Source: Asaccharospora irregularis DSM 2635
Lineage (GTDB): Bacteria; Bacillota; Clostridia; Peptostreptococcales; Peptostreptococcaceae
Direction: 5' to 3'
DNA length: 64,000 bases
NCBI RefSeq assembly: GCF_900129815.1
Contig: NZ_FQWX01000001.1
Location: 62,001-126,000, forward strand
Part shown: piece by piece, positions 9,803-18,176 of the stretch
Layout: every line of letters starts with the position of its first letter
Position numbering within the stretch: position 1 is the first letter of the stretch
Notes under the pieces: generated by a model
Database searches by the model: none
Seen by the model: only the letters and a program-made list of their open reading frames with translations
What the model was told of the DNA's origin: nothing
Made by a program: the position numbers and the translations under genes

Positions 9803-10951
9803 TTATCTTCTTATTATCATCCTTAAGTCATTTACTGATTCTTTAAGTACATTTACTACTTCTTTTATTTGATCTTCGCTATTTGTATCTGATAGACTAA
9901 ATCTTATCGCTCCCTCTATTTCATCAGGTTTAAGTCCTATTGCATTTAATACATGACTCCCTTTTTTCTTAGATGAGCAAGCAGATCCTGTTGATACATA
10001 AATTCCTTTTTGCTCTAAGTAATGTAGTAAAACTTCTCCTTTTACTCCTCTAAATGAAATATTTAGTATATGACATACGCCATCCTCTGGAGAATTTACT
10101 TTTATATCATCTATATTATTTACTATCTCTCTCTTTAACATATCTTTTAATTTAGATATTTTTTCTATTACTGCATTTAAATCCTGGTTTATTATTTTAA
10201 CAGCTTCCCCTAGACCATATATCCCTGGCACATTTTCTGTTCCTGATCTTATTCCTATTTCCTGGCCTCCACCAGTTAACAATGGTTTTAGTCTATTATT
10301 TTCCTTTATATACATAAATCCTATACCCTTTGGCCCATGGAATTTATGACCACTTACACTCATAAAATCTATATTATATTTTGATGGTCTAAAATTAATT
10401 TTACCGTAAGATTGGATAGCATCTACATGTAAATATACCTTTTCATCTAGTGTTTTTAAGTATTTACCTATCTCAGCTATAGGTTGTATGCTGCCTATCT
10501 CATTATTTACATGCATTATTGTTATTAAACACGTACTAGGTTTAATAGACTCTTTTAATTCATTTAAATCTATTTTACCATTTTCATCAACCTTTAAGTA
10601 AGTTATCTCAAATCCCTCTAATTCTAAGTCTTTAAGAGTATTTAGTACAGATGGATGTTCTATAACAGTAGATATTATATGATTTTTTCTTTTTTTATTT
10701 AAATTCGCTATCCCTCTTATTATGGTGTTATTAGATTCCGTTCCACCAGATGTAAAGTATATCTCCTTATCTTTAGCTCCAATGCTTTTTGCAATGTTTT
10801 GTCTTATTAGTTTTATGTTTTTTTCTACTTCTATTCCTTTTCTATGCAAAGAAGAAGGATTCGCGTAGTCCTCTGTAAGTGCTTGTAGCATTTTATCAAC
10901 TACTTCCTTATAAGGTTTAGTAGTAGCACTATTATCTAAGTATATTTCCAT
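9803..10951 (-). CDS. Cysteine desulfurase (NifS/IscS family)
   Basis: This PLP enzyme takes sulfur from cysteine, here probably for ThiI encoded 16 bases downstream. The product is 382 residues from the ATG preferred here (10951), which has GGTAGGG six bases upstream. A TTG two codons earlier is also open. The PLP lysine is in [10 protein letters not shown] (Lys203) and the persulfide cysteine in STGSACSS (Cys325). [10 protein letters not shown] carries the PLP-binding aspartate. The pairing with thiI resembles NifZ of Bacillus subtilis rather than a general Isc operon, and no iscU is adjacent. Confidence 0.93.
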   Translation of the reverse strand: MEIYLDNSATTKPYKEVVDKMLQALTEDYANPSSLHRKGIEVEKNIKLIRQNIAKSIGAKDKEIYFTSGGTESNNTIIRGIANLNKKRKNHIISTVIEHPSVLNTLKDLELEGFEITYLKVDENGKIDLNELKESIKPSTCLITIMHVNNEIGSIQPIAEIGKYLKTLDEKVYLHVDAIQSYGKINFRPSKYNIDFMSVSGHKFHGPKGIGFMYIKENNRLKPLLTGGGQEIGIRSGTENVPGIYGLGEAVKIINQDLNAVIEKISKLKDMLKREIVNNIDDIKVNSPEDGVCHILNISFRGVKGEVLLHYLEQKGIYVSTGSACSSKKKGSHVLNAIGLKPDEIEGAIRFSLSDTNSEDQIKEVVNVLKESVNDLRMIIRR

Positions 10952-11022
10952 TTTCAACCCTACCTTCTATATCAAATTTATTTGTATATTATTTAATATC
11001 ACGTTCTTAACCCCATCATTAC

Positions 11023-11031
11023 ATTATACCA
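11023..11031 (-). promoter_or_regulatory. Extended -10 promoter of the desulfurase-thiI operon
   Basis: TGGTATAAT reads on the minus strand about 70 bases upstream of the desulfurase ATG. The TGN-TATAAT form can work without a good -35, and only a weak -35 is visible. Confidence 0.55.
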
Positions 11032-11186
11032 CTAAATTAAATATTTTTTAACTTGTTAAACTTAATTTATAATTATCAAGACTAAATCCCTCTATAATTT
11101 TTCTGACTTATTTTTAGATAAATCAAGGTGTATTAAACGTTTTTGTCGATTTTTTTATTTTTTTTTCATTTTTTTAAAAAAATGTA

Positions 11187-11215
11187 TTGATTTACTTGTC
11201 GAACATTGCTATAAT
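11187..11215 (+). promoter_or_regulatory. Sigma-A promoter of the 11.2-kb small RNA
   Basis: TTGATT (11187-11192), a 17-base spacer and TATAAT (11210-11215) give a near-consensus promoter. It predicts a transcript start near 11222. Confidence 0.75.
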
Positions 11216-11221
11216 AATTTT

Positions 11222-11368
11222 ATGGTTATCCCCCTGATAACCTTGATTAAAATCTCTATTCCCAATACCCCTTTTGAACGGATAGATTTTATATCCATTA
11301 TCATTAAATTGACTACGGAAATCAATTTAATACATGAAAAAAAAGAGCTTCCCCAAGCTCTTTTTTTT
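11222..11368 (+). ncRNA. Probable independent small RNA with C-rich loops
   Basis: A near-consensus promoter starts a predicted transcript of about 147 bases that ends in a perfect intrinsic terminator (arms 11339-11350 and 11355-11366, then T run). Three more stems are visible: GGTTATC/GATAACC (11224-11230 with 11236-11242), AAAATCT/AGATTTT, and a 10-bp stem ATTAAATTGA/TCAATTTAAT just before the terminator. C runs lie in loops or unpaired stretches at 11230-11234, 11261-11263, 11268-11271 and 11351-11354. No open frame with a ribosome binding site was seen. The downstream asparaginase gene has its own promoter at 11400, so this looks like a separate RNA rather than a leader. The RNA family was not recognised. 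Confidence 0.6.
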
Positions 11369-11399
11369 ATGTACATCATAGACCTATAACAATTCTTTC

Positions 11400-11408
11400 T
11401 GGTATAAT
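11400..11408 (+). promoter_or_regulatory. Extended -10 promoter of asparaginase gene
   Basis: TGGTATAAT ends 60 bases before the asparaginase ATG and lies beyond the small-RNA terminator. The -35 is weak. Confidence 0.5.
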
Positions 11409-11468
11409 TTTATTATGAAAACTAATTATGTAAGATATATTTTATATGTTTGAATATAGGAGGATGTT

Positions 11469-12464
11469 ATGACAAACAAGAAAAAAGTAGCTATAGTATT
11501 CACTGGTGGAACTATATCTATGACTGTAGACGAAAATATAGGTGCTGCAATTCCCACATTATCTGGTGAACAAATACTATCTATGGTAACTAATATTGAT
11601 AAAGTTGCTAGTGTTGAAGCTTTTAACTTCGATGAAATACCAGGTCCTCACATGACACCTGAAAGAATGATGGAACTAAGAGATTATGTAAATAATTTAC
11701 TAAAAAGAGAAGATATATGTGGTGTTGTAATAACCCATGGTACGGATAGCTTAGAAGAAACTGCATACTTCCTTGATCTAACTATTGACAACAAAAAACC
11801 AGTTGTAGTTACTGGAGCTATGAGAAGTAGTTCTGAACTTGGATATGATGGATCAAGCAATCTTTCTGCCTCTGTTTGTACAGCCGTATCAGAAAAAGCA
11901 GTTGGAAAAGGTGTTTTAGTTGTACTAAATAACGAGGTAATGCTTGCATCTGAAGCTACAAAAACTAATACACTAGCTTTGAATACATTCAAATCTATAA
12001 GCTGTGGGCCTTTAGGTGTAATAGATTGCAACGAACTTGTTCTATCTAGAGATATAGTCCATAGAACAGTTATAGAAACTGACAATGTAGAATCCAAGGT
12101 CGCATTGTTTAAAGCATGTGTTGGGATGGATGAAGAATTCATTAAACTAGCTGTTGATAACGGCTATAAGGGAATTGTCATAGAAGGTATGGGTAGAGGA
12201 AATATACCTCCAAGAATGCTTGATGGTGTTAGATATGCCAGAGAAAGAGGCATCCCTGTAGTTATAGTATCTAGATGTCACTCAGGCAGAGTGTTCGATA
12301 GTTATGGATACTTAGGTTCTGGTAGAGATTTGAGAAACCTAGGATGTATATTTGGCGGTGACCTTCCTGGTCAGAAAGCTAGAATAAAGCTAATGTTAGC
12401 TCTAGGAAAAGCTAATACACTAAATGAAATAAAAGATTTATTTGAAAAAGGTATCTACTACTAA
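11469..12464 (+). CDS. L-asparaginase
   Basis: The enzyme hydrolyses asparagine to aspartate and ammonia. The 331-residue product has the two family signatures: FTGGTISM near the N-terminus with the nucleophile Thr12, and VVITHGTDSLEETAY with Thr92-Asp93. No signal peptide is present, so it is cytoplasmic, like type I AnsA enzymes. Whether it belongs to the AnsA or AnsB lineage cannot be settled here. The ATG follows AGGAGG. The gene has its own promoter and a terminator at 12491, so it is monocistronic. Aspartate released here is also the co-substrate of argininosuccinate synthase, whose neighbouring gene is broken. Confidence 0.93.
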   Translation: MTNKKKVAIVFTGGTISMTVDENIGAAIPTLSGEQILSMVTNIDKVASVEAFNFDEIPGPHMTPERMMELRDYVNNLLKREDICGVVITHGTDSLEETAYFLDLTIDNKKPVVVTGAMRSSSELGYDGSSNLSASVCTAVSEKAVGKGVLVVLNNEVMLASEATKTNTLALNTFKSISCGPLGVIDCNELVLSRDIVHRTVIETDNVESKVALFKACVGMDEEFIKLAVDNGYKGIVIEGMGRGNIPPRMLDGVRYARERGIPVVIVSRCHSGRVFDSYGYLGSGRDLRNLGCIFGGDLPGQKARIKLMLALGKANTLNEIKDLFEKGIYY

Positions 12465-12490
12465 AATCTATAATCTATTAATTTATATAA

Positions 12491-12525
12491 GGGCTATCAC
12501 AATAAAATTTGTGGTAGCCCTTTTT
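12491..12525 (+). terminator. Terminator between asparaginase gene and argH
   Basis: A 10-bp stem (12491-12500 with 12511-12520, one G-U pair on the plus strand) is followed by a T run. It serves the plus-strand asparaginase gene and lies directly after the argH stop on the other strand. Confidence 0.8.
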
Positions 12526-12527
12526 AA

Positions 12528-13910
12528 CTAAAGCTTATAGTTGTTTATAAGCCTCTCTAATTCCTTAATTTGAATTTTTACAGAATAACTTGATGGTCCT
12601 CCAATTACCTTCCTTTGATTTACACAGTTTTCAAGGGAAATTTCGTTGTATACATCTTCTTTAAACACCTTTGAAAATTTATGAAGTTCACACATAGACA
12701 TATCAGAGATACATATACCTTTTTCTATACAATAAAGAACAATCTCACCCACTATCTCGTGGCATTTTCTAAAAGGAATTCCACTTTTTACTAAGTAATC
12801 TGCAAGGTCTGTTGCATTTGTAAATCCTCCATGCGCAGATTTTTCCATTACGTCCTTGTTTACTTTTAGAGTTTTAATCATTCCCGTAAATGTTATCAGT
12901 GAAAGTTTTGTTGTATCTAGGGCATCAAATAAAGCCTCCTTATCTTCTTGCATATCTTTGTTGTATGCTAAAGGTATACCCTTCATTACAGTGAGTAAAG
13001 TCACTAAATCTCCATAAACTCTACCAGTCTTTCCTCTAACCAACTCTGCAACATCGGGATTTTTCTTTTGAGGCATTATACTACTTCCAGTACTATATTC
13101 ATCAGATAATTCTATAAAATTAAATTCATTTGTACACCAAATTATAATTTCCTCTGACCATCTCGAAAGATGCATCATTATAATAGAAAGAATAGATAAA
13201 AATTCAATAACATAATCTCTATCAGACACAGAGTCTAGACTATTTAATGTTATCTTTGAAAAATTGAGCTCTCTAGCAACAAACTCCCTATCAAGAGGAT
13301 AAGTTGTTGTTGCTAGTGCCCCACTTCCTAGAGGCATTTCATCCAGTCTCTTAAAAAAATCCTCTATTCTAGATATATCACGCTTAAACATCTCAGCATA
13401 GGCTAAAAAATAATGAGCTAATGTAATAGGTTGGGCCTTTTGCATATGAGTGTAACCAGGCATTATAGTATCTATGTTTTTTGATGCTTTTTCATGAATT
13501 GCTTTTAAAAGGTCTAAAATATCCTTAATTAATAATTTGGAATTATCTTTTAAGCAAAGTTTTAAATCTAAGGCAACTTGATCGTTTCTACTTCTACCAG
13601 TATGAAGCATTTTTCCTGCCTCTCCTATATGCTCGGTTAGTGCATATTCAACAAAACTATGGATATCTTCAAAATCATCATCAATTTGAATATTATTATT
13701 TTCTATATTTTCAAGTAAATACAAAAGCCCTTCTTCGATTTTTTTACAAGAATCTATTGGAAGTATGTTTTGTGCTTTTAACATCTTAATATGTGCAATA
13801 CTTCCTAAAATATCTTCTTTGTACATTCGTTTATCGACTCTTATCGAAGAATTAAAGTCATTTACATCTTTATTTGTATTCTCATTAAATCTTCCTCCCC
13901 AAAGTTTCAC
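12528..13910 (-). CDS. argH: Argininosuccinate lyase
   Basis: ArgH splits argininosuccinate into arginine and fumarate, the last step of arginine synthesis. It is 460 residues, full length. The fumarase/aspartase superfamily signature [12 protein letters not shown] is intact at 275-286, as are TGRSRNDQ (104-111) and the region around His155 ([11 protein letters not shown]). The start is GTG at 13908-13910, overlapping the argG stop by one base, so the two are translationally coupled. The stop codon is TAG. ArgH looks functional although argG before it carries a nonsense codon, which would leave ArgH without its substrate unless that codon is read through. Confidence 0.95.
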   Translation of the reverse strand: MKLWGGRFNENTNKDVNDFNSSIRVDKRMYKEDILGSIAHIKMLKAQNILPIDSCKKIEEGLLYLLENIENNNIQIDDDFEDIHSFVEYALTEHIGEAGKMLHTGRSRNDQVALDLKLCLKDNSKLLIKDILDLLKAIHEKASKNIDTIMPGYTHMQKAQPITLAHYFLAYAEMFKRDISRIEDFFKRLDEMPLGSGALATTTYPLDREFVARELNFSKITLNSLDSVSDRDYVIEFLSILSIIMMHLSRWSEEIIIWCTNEFNFIELSDEYSTGSSIMPQKKNPDVAELVRGKTGRVYGDLVTLLTVMKGIPLAYNKDMQEDKEALFDALDTTKLSLITFTGMIKTLKVNKDVMEKSAHGGFTNATDLADYLVKSGIPFRKCHEIVGEIVLYCIEKGICISDMSMCELHKFSKVFKEDVYNEISLENCVNQRKVIGGPSSYSVKIQIKELERLINNYKL

Positions 13911-15163
13911 TAGATCACATCCTTTTTTAGGGATTCTTTTTTTATAGAATTTTTAAGTTTGGAATGAATAGTTATAGGTAAACCAAAAAGATTTATAAAT
14001 CCTTCAGCATCGTTTTGGTCATAAACATTGTCTTCTCCGAAAGTGGCAAACTCTTCATTATACAGTGAATACGGAGATGAAATCTTTGCTGTAACTATAT
14101 TCCCTTTATATAATTTAAGCTTTACTTCTCCAGTTACATTTTCTTGTGTTTTAGATACAAATGATGATAAAGCTTCTCTAAGAGGCGTATACCATTGACC
14201 ATTGTATACTATATCTGCAAACTTCAATGAAATAACTTCCTTATAATGCATAGTTTCTCTATCTAAACATAAGGATTCAAGAGCTTTATGGGCATAATAA
14301 AGTATAGTTCCTCCTGGAGTTTCATATACACCACGAGATTTCATACCTACAAGTCTATTTTCAACCAAATCAATTATACCAATTGCATTTTCCCCACCAA
14401 TTTTATTTAATGTTTCTATTAATTTTACTCCACCTATCTTTTCGCCATTTAAAAAGGTAGGTATTCCATTTTCAAATCCCAGTGTAATATAAGTCGCCTC
14501 ATTAGGAGCATCTTCTAATGTTTTTGACATTTCTAAAATTTCCTTATAATTTGGTTCATTTTTAGGATCCTCTAAATCAAGGCCTTCGTGGCTTAGATGC
14601 TATAGATTTTTATCCTTACTATAATTAGTTTCAGGTGTGATATTTAAAGGTATTCCTTTGTTTAGTGCATACTCTATTTCTTCTTCACGAGATTTTATAT
14701 CCCAAATTCTCCAAGGTGCAATTATCGGCATATCAGGTGCAAATGATTTTATAGCGAGTTCAAATCTTACTTGATCATTACCCTTGCCAGTACAGCCATG
14801 ACATATAGCATCGGCATTTTCACTTTGAGCTATTTCGACTAATCTCTTCGCAATAATAGGTCTTGCAAAAGCCGTTCCAAGTAGATACTTTCCTTCATAA
14901 ACTGCCCCAGCTTGAAGTGTTTTAAATATATACTCATTTACAAATTCTTCTCTTATATCTTCAATATAAATTTTTGATGCACCTGTATTTATTGCTTTTT
15001 CTTCTAACCCATTAAGTTCTTCATTTTGACCGACATTACCCACAACAGCTATTACTTCTTCACATCCATAGGTCTCTTTTAGCCAAGGAATTATTATAGA
15101 AGTATCAAGTCCACCAGAGTAAGCTAAAACTACTTTATTATATTTTTTATTATGTTTTGACAT
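13910..15163 (-). pseudogene. argG: Argininosuccinate synthase, interrupted by in-frame TAG
   Basis: ArgG joins citrulline and aspartate using ATP. The N-terminal part (14600-15163) has the PP-loop YSGGLDTS and reads 187 residues to NYSKDKNL, then TAG at 14600-14602. The same frame continues without another stop to 13910. It reads [12 protein letters not shown] directly after the TAG, where family members have NLWHxSHEG. The TAG therefore replaces a conserved Trp codon TGG by one G-to-A change. An internal ATG at about 14530 could start only the C-terminal part. The rest of the protein shows no decay, so the mutation is recent, or it is a sequencing error. TAG is an ordinary stop codon for argH and pepD here, which argues against suppression. 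Confidence 0.9.
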
Positions 15164-15209
15164 ACTAAGTCCCCCTATTTATAATATAATCTATATTTTT
15201 GTATCTAAT

Positions 15210-15254
15210 CCCGCCAACTAATCTTATAAATGTAAGAAAGTATTAGTTAGCAGG
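15210..15254. other. Stem-loop between ABC transporter operon and argG
   Basis: Arms 15210-15222 and 15242-15254 pair over 13 positions. On the minus strand two of these pairs are G-U, so the hairpin forms best in the transporter-to-argG transcript. No T run follows on that strand; a T run follows on the plus strand instead. It may stabilise or separate the two messages. A minus-strand terminator is not convincing. Confidence 0.45.
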
Positions 15255-15274
15255 TTTTTAATTTTCATATGAAT

Positions 15275-16000
15275 TTAAATAAGTATTTTATCAAAGAATT
15301 CAATTGCTCTTTTGTTACTAGGATTTATAAATACATCTTCTGGGGAACCATCCTCTAGAATAACTCCCTCATCCATAAATATAACTCTGTCTGCTATTTC
15401 CTTTGCAAATCCCATTTCATGAGTTACTATAACCATAGTCATACCATCTTTGGCCAGTTCTTTTATAACATCTAAAACCTCTTTTACCATTTCTGGATCA
15501 AGCGCAGAAGTCGGTTCATCAAATAGCATCATATCTGGTTGTAGTGCAAGTGCTCTAGCTATTGCCACTCTCTGCTTTTGTCCACCCGATAATTGCGATG
15601 GATATGAGTCTTTTTTATCAAGTAAGCCTACTCTCTCAAGTAAATACTTAGCTTTTTTATTAGCCTCTTCTTTGTTCATTTTTTTTAATTTTACTGGTGC
15701 CAAAGTTATATTTTCTACAATTGTCTTATGTGGAAATAGGTTGAAGTTCTGAAAAACCATTCCTATCTTTTGTCTGACACTATCTATATTAGTTTTTTTG
15801 TCTACTAAATTATATCCTTCAAATATTACCTCTCCAGATGTAGGAACTTCTAATAAATTCATACATCTAAGAAGCGTGCTTTTACCTGAACCACTCGGCC
15901 CTAGTATAACTGTTATCTGTCCTTTATCTATTTCTAGGTTTATATTTTTTAGTACTTCTACCGTACCGAAAGATTTACCTAAATTTTTTATAGTAATCAT
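15275..16000 (-). CDS. Polar amino acid ABC transporter ATP-binding protein
   Basis: This is the cytoplasmic ATPase of an amino-acid uptake system, 241 residues, of the GlnQ/ArtP/HisP group. It has Walker A GPSGSGKS (34-41), Q-loop near residue 84, ABC signature LSGGQKQR (137-144), Walker B MMLFDE with the following PTSALDPE, and the switch histidine in [10 protein letters not shown]. It is third in an operon after the binding protein and permease genes. An arginine-specific T-box leader precedes the operon, so arginine (or a relative such as ornithine) is the likely substrate. That assignment is an inference from regulation, not from the ATPase itself. Confidence 0.93.
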   Translation of the reverse strand: MITIKNLGKSFGTVEVLKNINLEIDKGQITVILGPSGSGKSTLLRCMNLLEVPTSGEVIFEGYNLVDKKTNIDSVRQKIGMVFQNFNLFPHKTIVENITLAPVKLKKMNKEEANKKAKYLLERVGLLDKKDSYPSQLSGGQKQRVAIARALALQPDMMLFDEPTSALDPEMVKEVLDVIKELAKDGMTMVIVTHEMGFAKEIADRVIFMDEGVILEDGSPEDVFINPSNKRAIEFFDKILI

Positions 16001-16067
16001 AATATCACTTTCCTTTTATATACTTCATTTCATCTATATATATTTCATTTCGCCCTTATATATTTTA

Positions 16068-16739
16068 TTAATTTGATGCAGCCATTTTCTTTTCTAATAT
16101 ACCTACTAATTTTGACAGTGTGAATGTCAATACAAAATATATTAAAGCCGCCACTATCAATGGTTCAAGTGGTCTGTATATAACATTTTTCACTCTACTT
16201 GAAATAAACATTATATCTATTACTCCTATAACAGATATTATCGCTGATTCTTTTACAAGAGTGATAAACTCATTTGCCAAAGCAGGCAGTACGTTTTTTA
16301 TAGCTTGAGGTATAATCACATATGTCATCGTAGCCCAATATCCGAGTCCCAATGATCTACTTGCCTCAGTCTGACCCTTATCTATTGACTGTATACCTGA
16401 TCTAAATATTTCAGCTACATATGCCCCAGAATTTATAGATAGAGAAAATACCCCTGCAATAAATTCGCTCGGTATATTAAATATACTTGGAAATTCAATA
16501 CCTATCTGAGGTAAACCAAAATAAATTATATATATCTGAACAAATAGTGGAGTCCCTCTCAAAACTTCTATATATACACTTGCTATAATTCTAAATACCT
16601 TATGTTTGGATATTTTTAGTAAACATATAAATATCCCTATAATAAACCCGAAAAATAATGATGCTAATGAAATCGATACTGTTACTGATGTTCCCTCTAA
16701 GAACATCTTATAATACTCACCTAAAAAGCTAAAATCCAT
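16068..16739 (-). CDS. Polar amino acid ABC transporter permease (HisM/ArtQ-like)
   Basis: This is a membrane permease of 223 residues with about five transmembrane segments. The EAA loop that contacts the ATPase is recognisable as EASRSLGLGYWATMTYVIIP. A single permease gene is present, so the channel probably works as a homodimer. It lies 25 bases downstream of the binding-protein gene and 67 bases upstream of the ATPase gene. The ATG follows TTGGAGATGGG. Control is expected from the upstream Arg T-box. Confidence 0.93.
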   Translation of the reverse strand: MDFSFLGEYYKMFLEGTSVTVSISLASLFFGFIIGIFICLLKISKHKVFRIIASVYIEVLRGTPLFVQIYIIYFGLPQIGIEFPSIFNIPSEFIAGVFSLSINSGAYVAEIFRSGIQSIDKGQTEASRSLGLGYWATMTYVIIPQAIKNVLPALANEFITLVKESAIISVIGVIDIMFISSRVKNVIYRPLEPLIVAALIYFVLTFTLSKLVGILEKKMAASN

Positions 16740-16764
16740 AATCCCATCTCCAAACTTATTTATA

Positions 16765-17592
16765 CTACTTAGAAGCAGCTTGAGTTGTCGCTTCTTCTAA
16801 AAATTCTTTCATTTTCTCAGAATCTTTTAATTCTTTTATTTTTTTGTTTATTAAGTCTATAAGCTCTTTATTGTTTTCTCCTTTTTTAATTGCAACTGCC
16901 ATACCTTCTTCTAAATCTTCACCTATTGAACTTTTAGACATTTTTATTCCATCATATTGCTTTACATTTATCATACAAACTGACTCATTTGAAACTATTG
17001 CATCTATATTTTTATTTTTTAATTCTAATATAAGATCTGGAGTAGCCGTCAAAGACTTAGCATTATCTAATCCCAAAGTGTTAATAACATAATTTTCTTG
17101 GATACTTCCCTTTTGAACTCCCACTTTTAATTTTTTAAGGTCATCTTCTGTTTTTATCTTATCTTCATCACCATCTCTAACTATAACTGCATTTTTGCTT
17201 ATATAATATAAGTCTGAAAAATCAACACTTTTTTCTCTCTCTTCAGTTGGAGACATACCTGCAAGTACAACGTCAACCTTATCAGCATTTAATGCTCCTA
17301 TTAAACCATCAAAATCTATTTCTTTGTACTCAACTTCTACTCCGATTTCCTTAGCTATCTCTTGTGCCAGTAAATCATCAAAACCTACTATCTTATCTTC
17401 ACCATCTACCATTTTATGAAATTCAAACGGTGGAAAATCTGCACTTGTTCCTATAACTATTTTTGAATTTTTCTTTATTTCCTCTAACTTATTTGCTTCT
17501 TGATTATCCGTAGATTTACCACTACATCCTACTAGTGACACTGCCAACCCCAATACTACTCCATAGCTTAATAATTTTTTTAATACCTTCAT
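16765..17592 (-). CDS. Amino acid ABC transporter substrate-binding lipoprotein
   Basis: This extracellular solute-binding protein of family 3 has 275 residues. Its signal peptide ends in the lipobox SLVGCSGK, with Cys23 as the lipidated residue. The body has SBP_bac_3 features such as IVIGTSADFPPFEF near the start and VDVVLAGMSPTEERE. It is the first gene of the transporter operon. A leader of roughly 520 bases with one T-box Stem I and two terminator modules precedes it. The specifier codon AGA indicates control by uncharged tRNA-Arg, so arginine or a close relative is the likely ligand. Confidence 0.93.
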   Translation of the reverse strand: MKVLKKLLSYGVVLGLAVSLVGCSGKSTDNQEANKLEEIKKNSKIVIGTSADFPPFEFHKMVDGEDKIVGFDDLLAQEIAKEIGVEVEYKEIDFDGLIGALNADKVDVVLAGMSPTEEREKSVDFSDLYYISKNAVIVRDGDEDKIKTEDDLKKLKVGVQKGSIQENYVINTLGLDNAKSLTATPDLILELKNKNIDAIVSNESVCMINVKQYDGIKMSKSSIGEDLEEGMAVAIKKGENNKELIDLINKKIKELKDSEKMKEFLEEATTQAASK

Positions 17593-17702
17593 ATAAATCT
17601 CCCTCTCTTTTTTTATTTTTTAATTTTTATTCATAATATTTTGAAAACCAAAAATATTCTTGAAATTATTTAAAGCATTATTCCATTTATCGCCCTAAGG
17701 CA

Positions 17703-17762
17703 ATTAAAAAAGTCCCTTAGTCTAGACGACTAAGAGACGAATTTTCCGCGTTACCACTCTTA
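17703..17762 (-). promoter_or_regulatory. Second T-box antiterminator/terminator module (no Stem I)
   Basis: This is a near-exact copy of the T-box sequence (17746-17760) plus terminator found in the full leader just upstream. It ends in a T run on the minus strand. The 100 or so bases between the two modules contain no second Stem I or specifier loop. A transcript must pass two tRNA-sensing terminators before reaching the binding-protein gene. Confidence 0.8.
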
Positions 17763-17860
17763 TTGATAAATATAAACATAAATCAAATCAAATAGTTTTA
17801 TCGTCAAATATTCAGATATATAAATCTCTCTAGATATCTACATATCCGGATATTTATATA

Positions 17861-18095
17861 TTAAAAAAGTCCCTTAGTCTAAACGACTAAGAGACGAATA
17901 TTTTCCGCGTTACCACTCTTTTTGATAAGTAAATACTTATCCTCTTAACACCTTAAGGCGGCATACCTATTATCATACTAAAATTTCCGATAATCTCCTC
18001 CGAAGCTCTCTTCACTCCAAATCTCAATACTAGGCTCACACCAACCCTAGCTCGCTGAAAATCAATTTAGGTTACTCTCTTCCTCAATAGATTTA
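17861..18095 (-). promoter_or_regulatory. T-box leader with Arg (AGA) specifier
   Basis: The minus-strand leader has Stem I, the T-box sequence AGAGTGGTAACGCGG (17905-17919) and a terminator with T run (about 17866-17898). Stem I carries an AGAGAGTA loop-E strand. The specifier strand reads GAAG-AGA-GC with AGA at 18007-18009. The pheST leader in this window reads GAAG-TTC-GC at the same place, which fixes the register and supports AGA (Arg). Uncharged tRNA-Arg should favour antitermination and so raise transporter expression. Confidence 0.85.
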
Positions 18096-18115
18096 TTTAT
18101 CAAATTGTTAATATA

Positions 18116-18144
18116 ATTATAATTATATATTTTTTATATGTCAA
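18116..18144 (-). promoter_or_regulatory. Consensus sigma-A promoter of the Arg T-box leader
   Basis: TTGACA (18144-18139), a 17-base spacer and TATAAT (18121-18116) on the minus strand match the sigma-A consensus at all twelve positions. Transcription should begin near 18109, at the base of Stem I. With a perfect promoter, regulation must fall on the T-box. Confidence 0.9.
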
Positions 18145-18176
18145 TAACTTTTTTATTTTTTTATTATTTTTTTATT

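Noticed and set aside
11222-11368. 6S RNA, SRP RNA or a T-box as identity of the 11.2-kb RNA
   Set aside because: No long closing stem pairs the two ends, no GGAAG/AGCAG-type SRP tip and no TGGNACCGCG sequence are present. The layout is several short hairpins with C-rich loops.
14600-14602. Amber read-through (pyrrolysine or suppressor) in argG
   Set aside because: TAG is used as the normal stop of argH, argG itself and pepD copy 2. One G-to-A change from the conserved Trp codon is a simpler explanation, and no pylTSBCD genes are in the window.
17703-17762. A second complete T-box riboswitch
   Set aside because: The roughly 100 bases before it contain no Stem I, AGAGTA loop or specifier strand. 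Only the antiterminator/terminator part is repeated.
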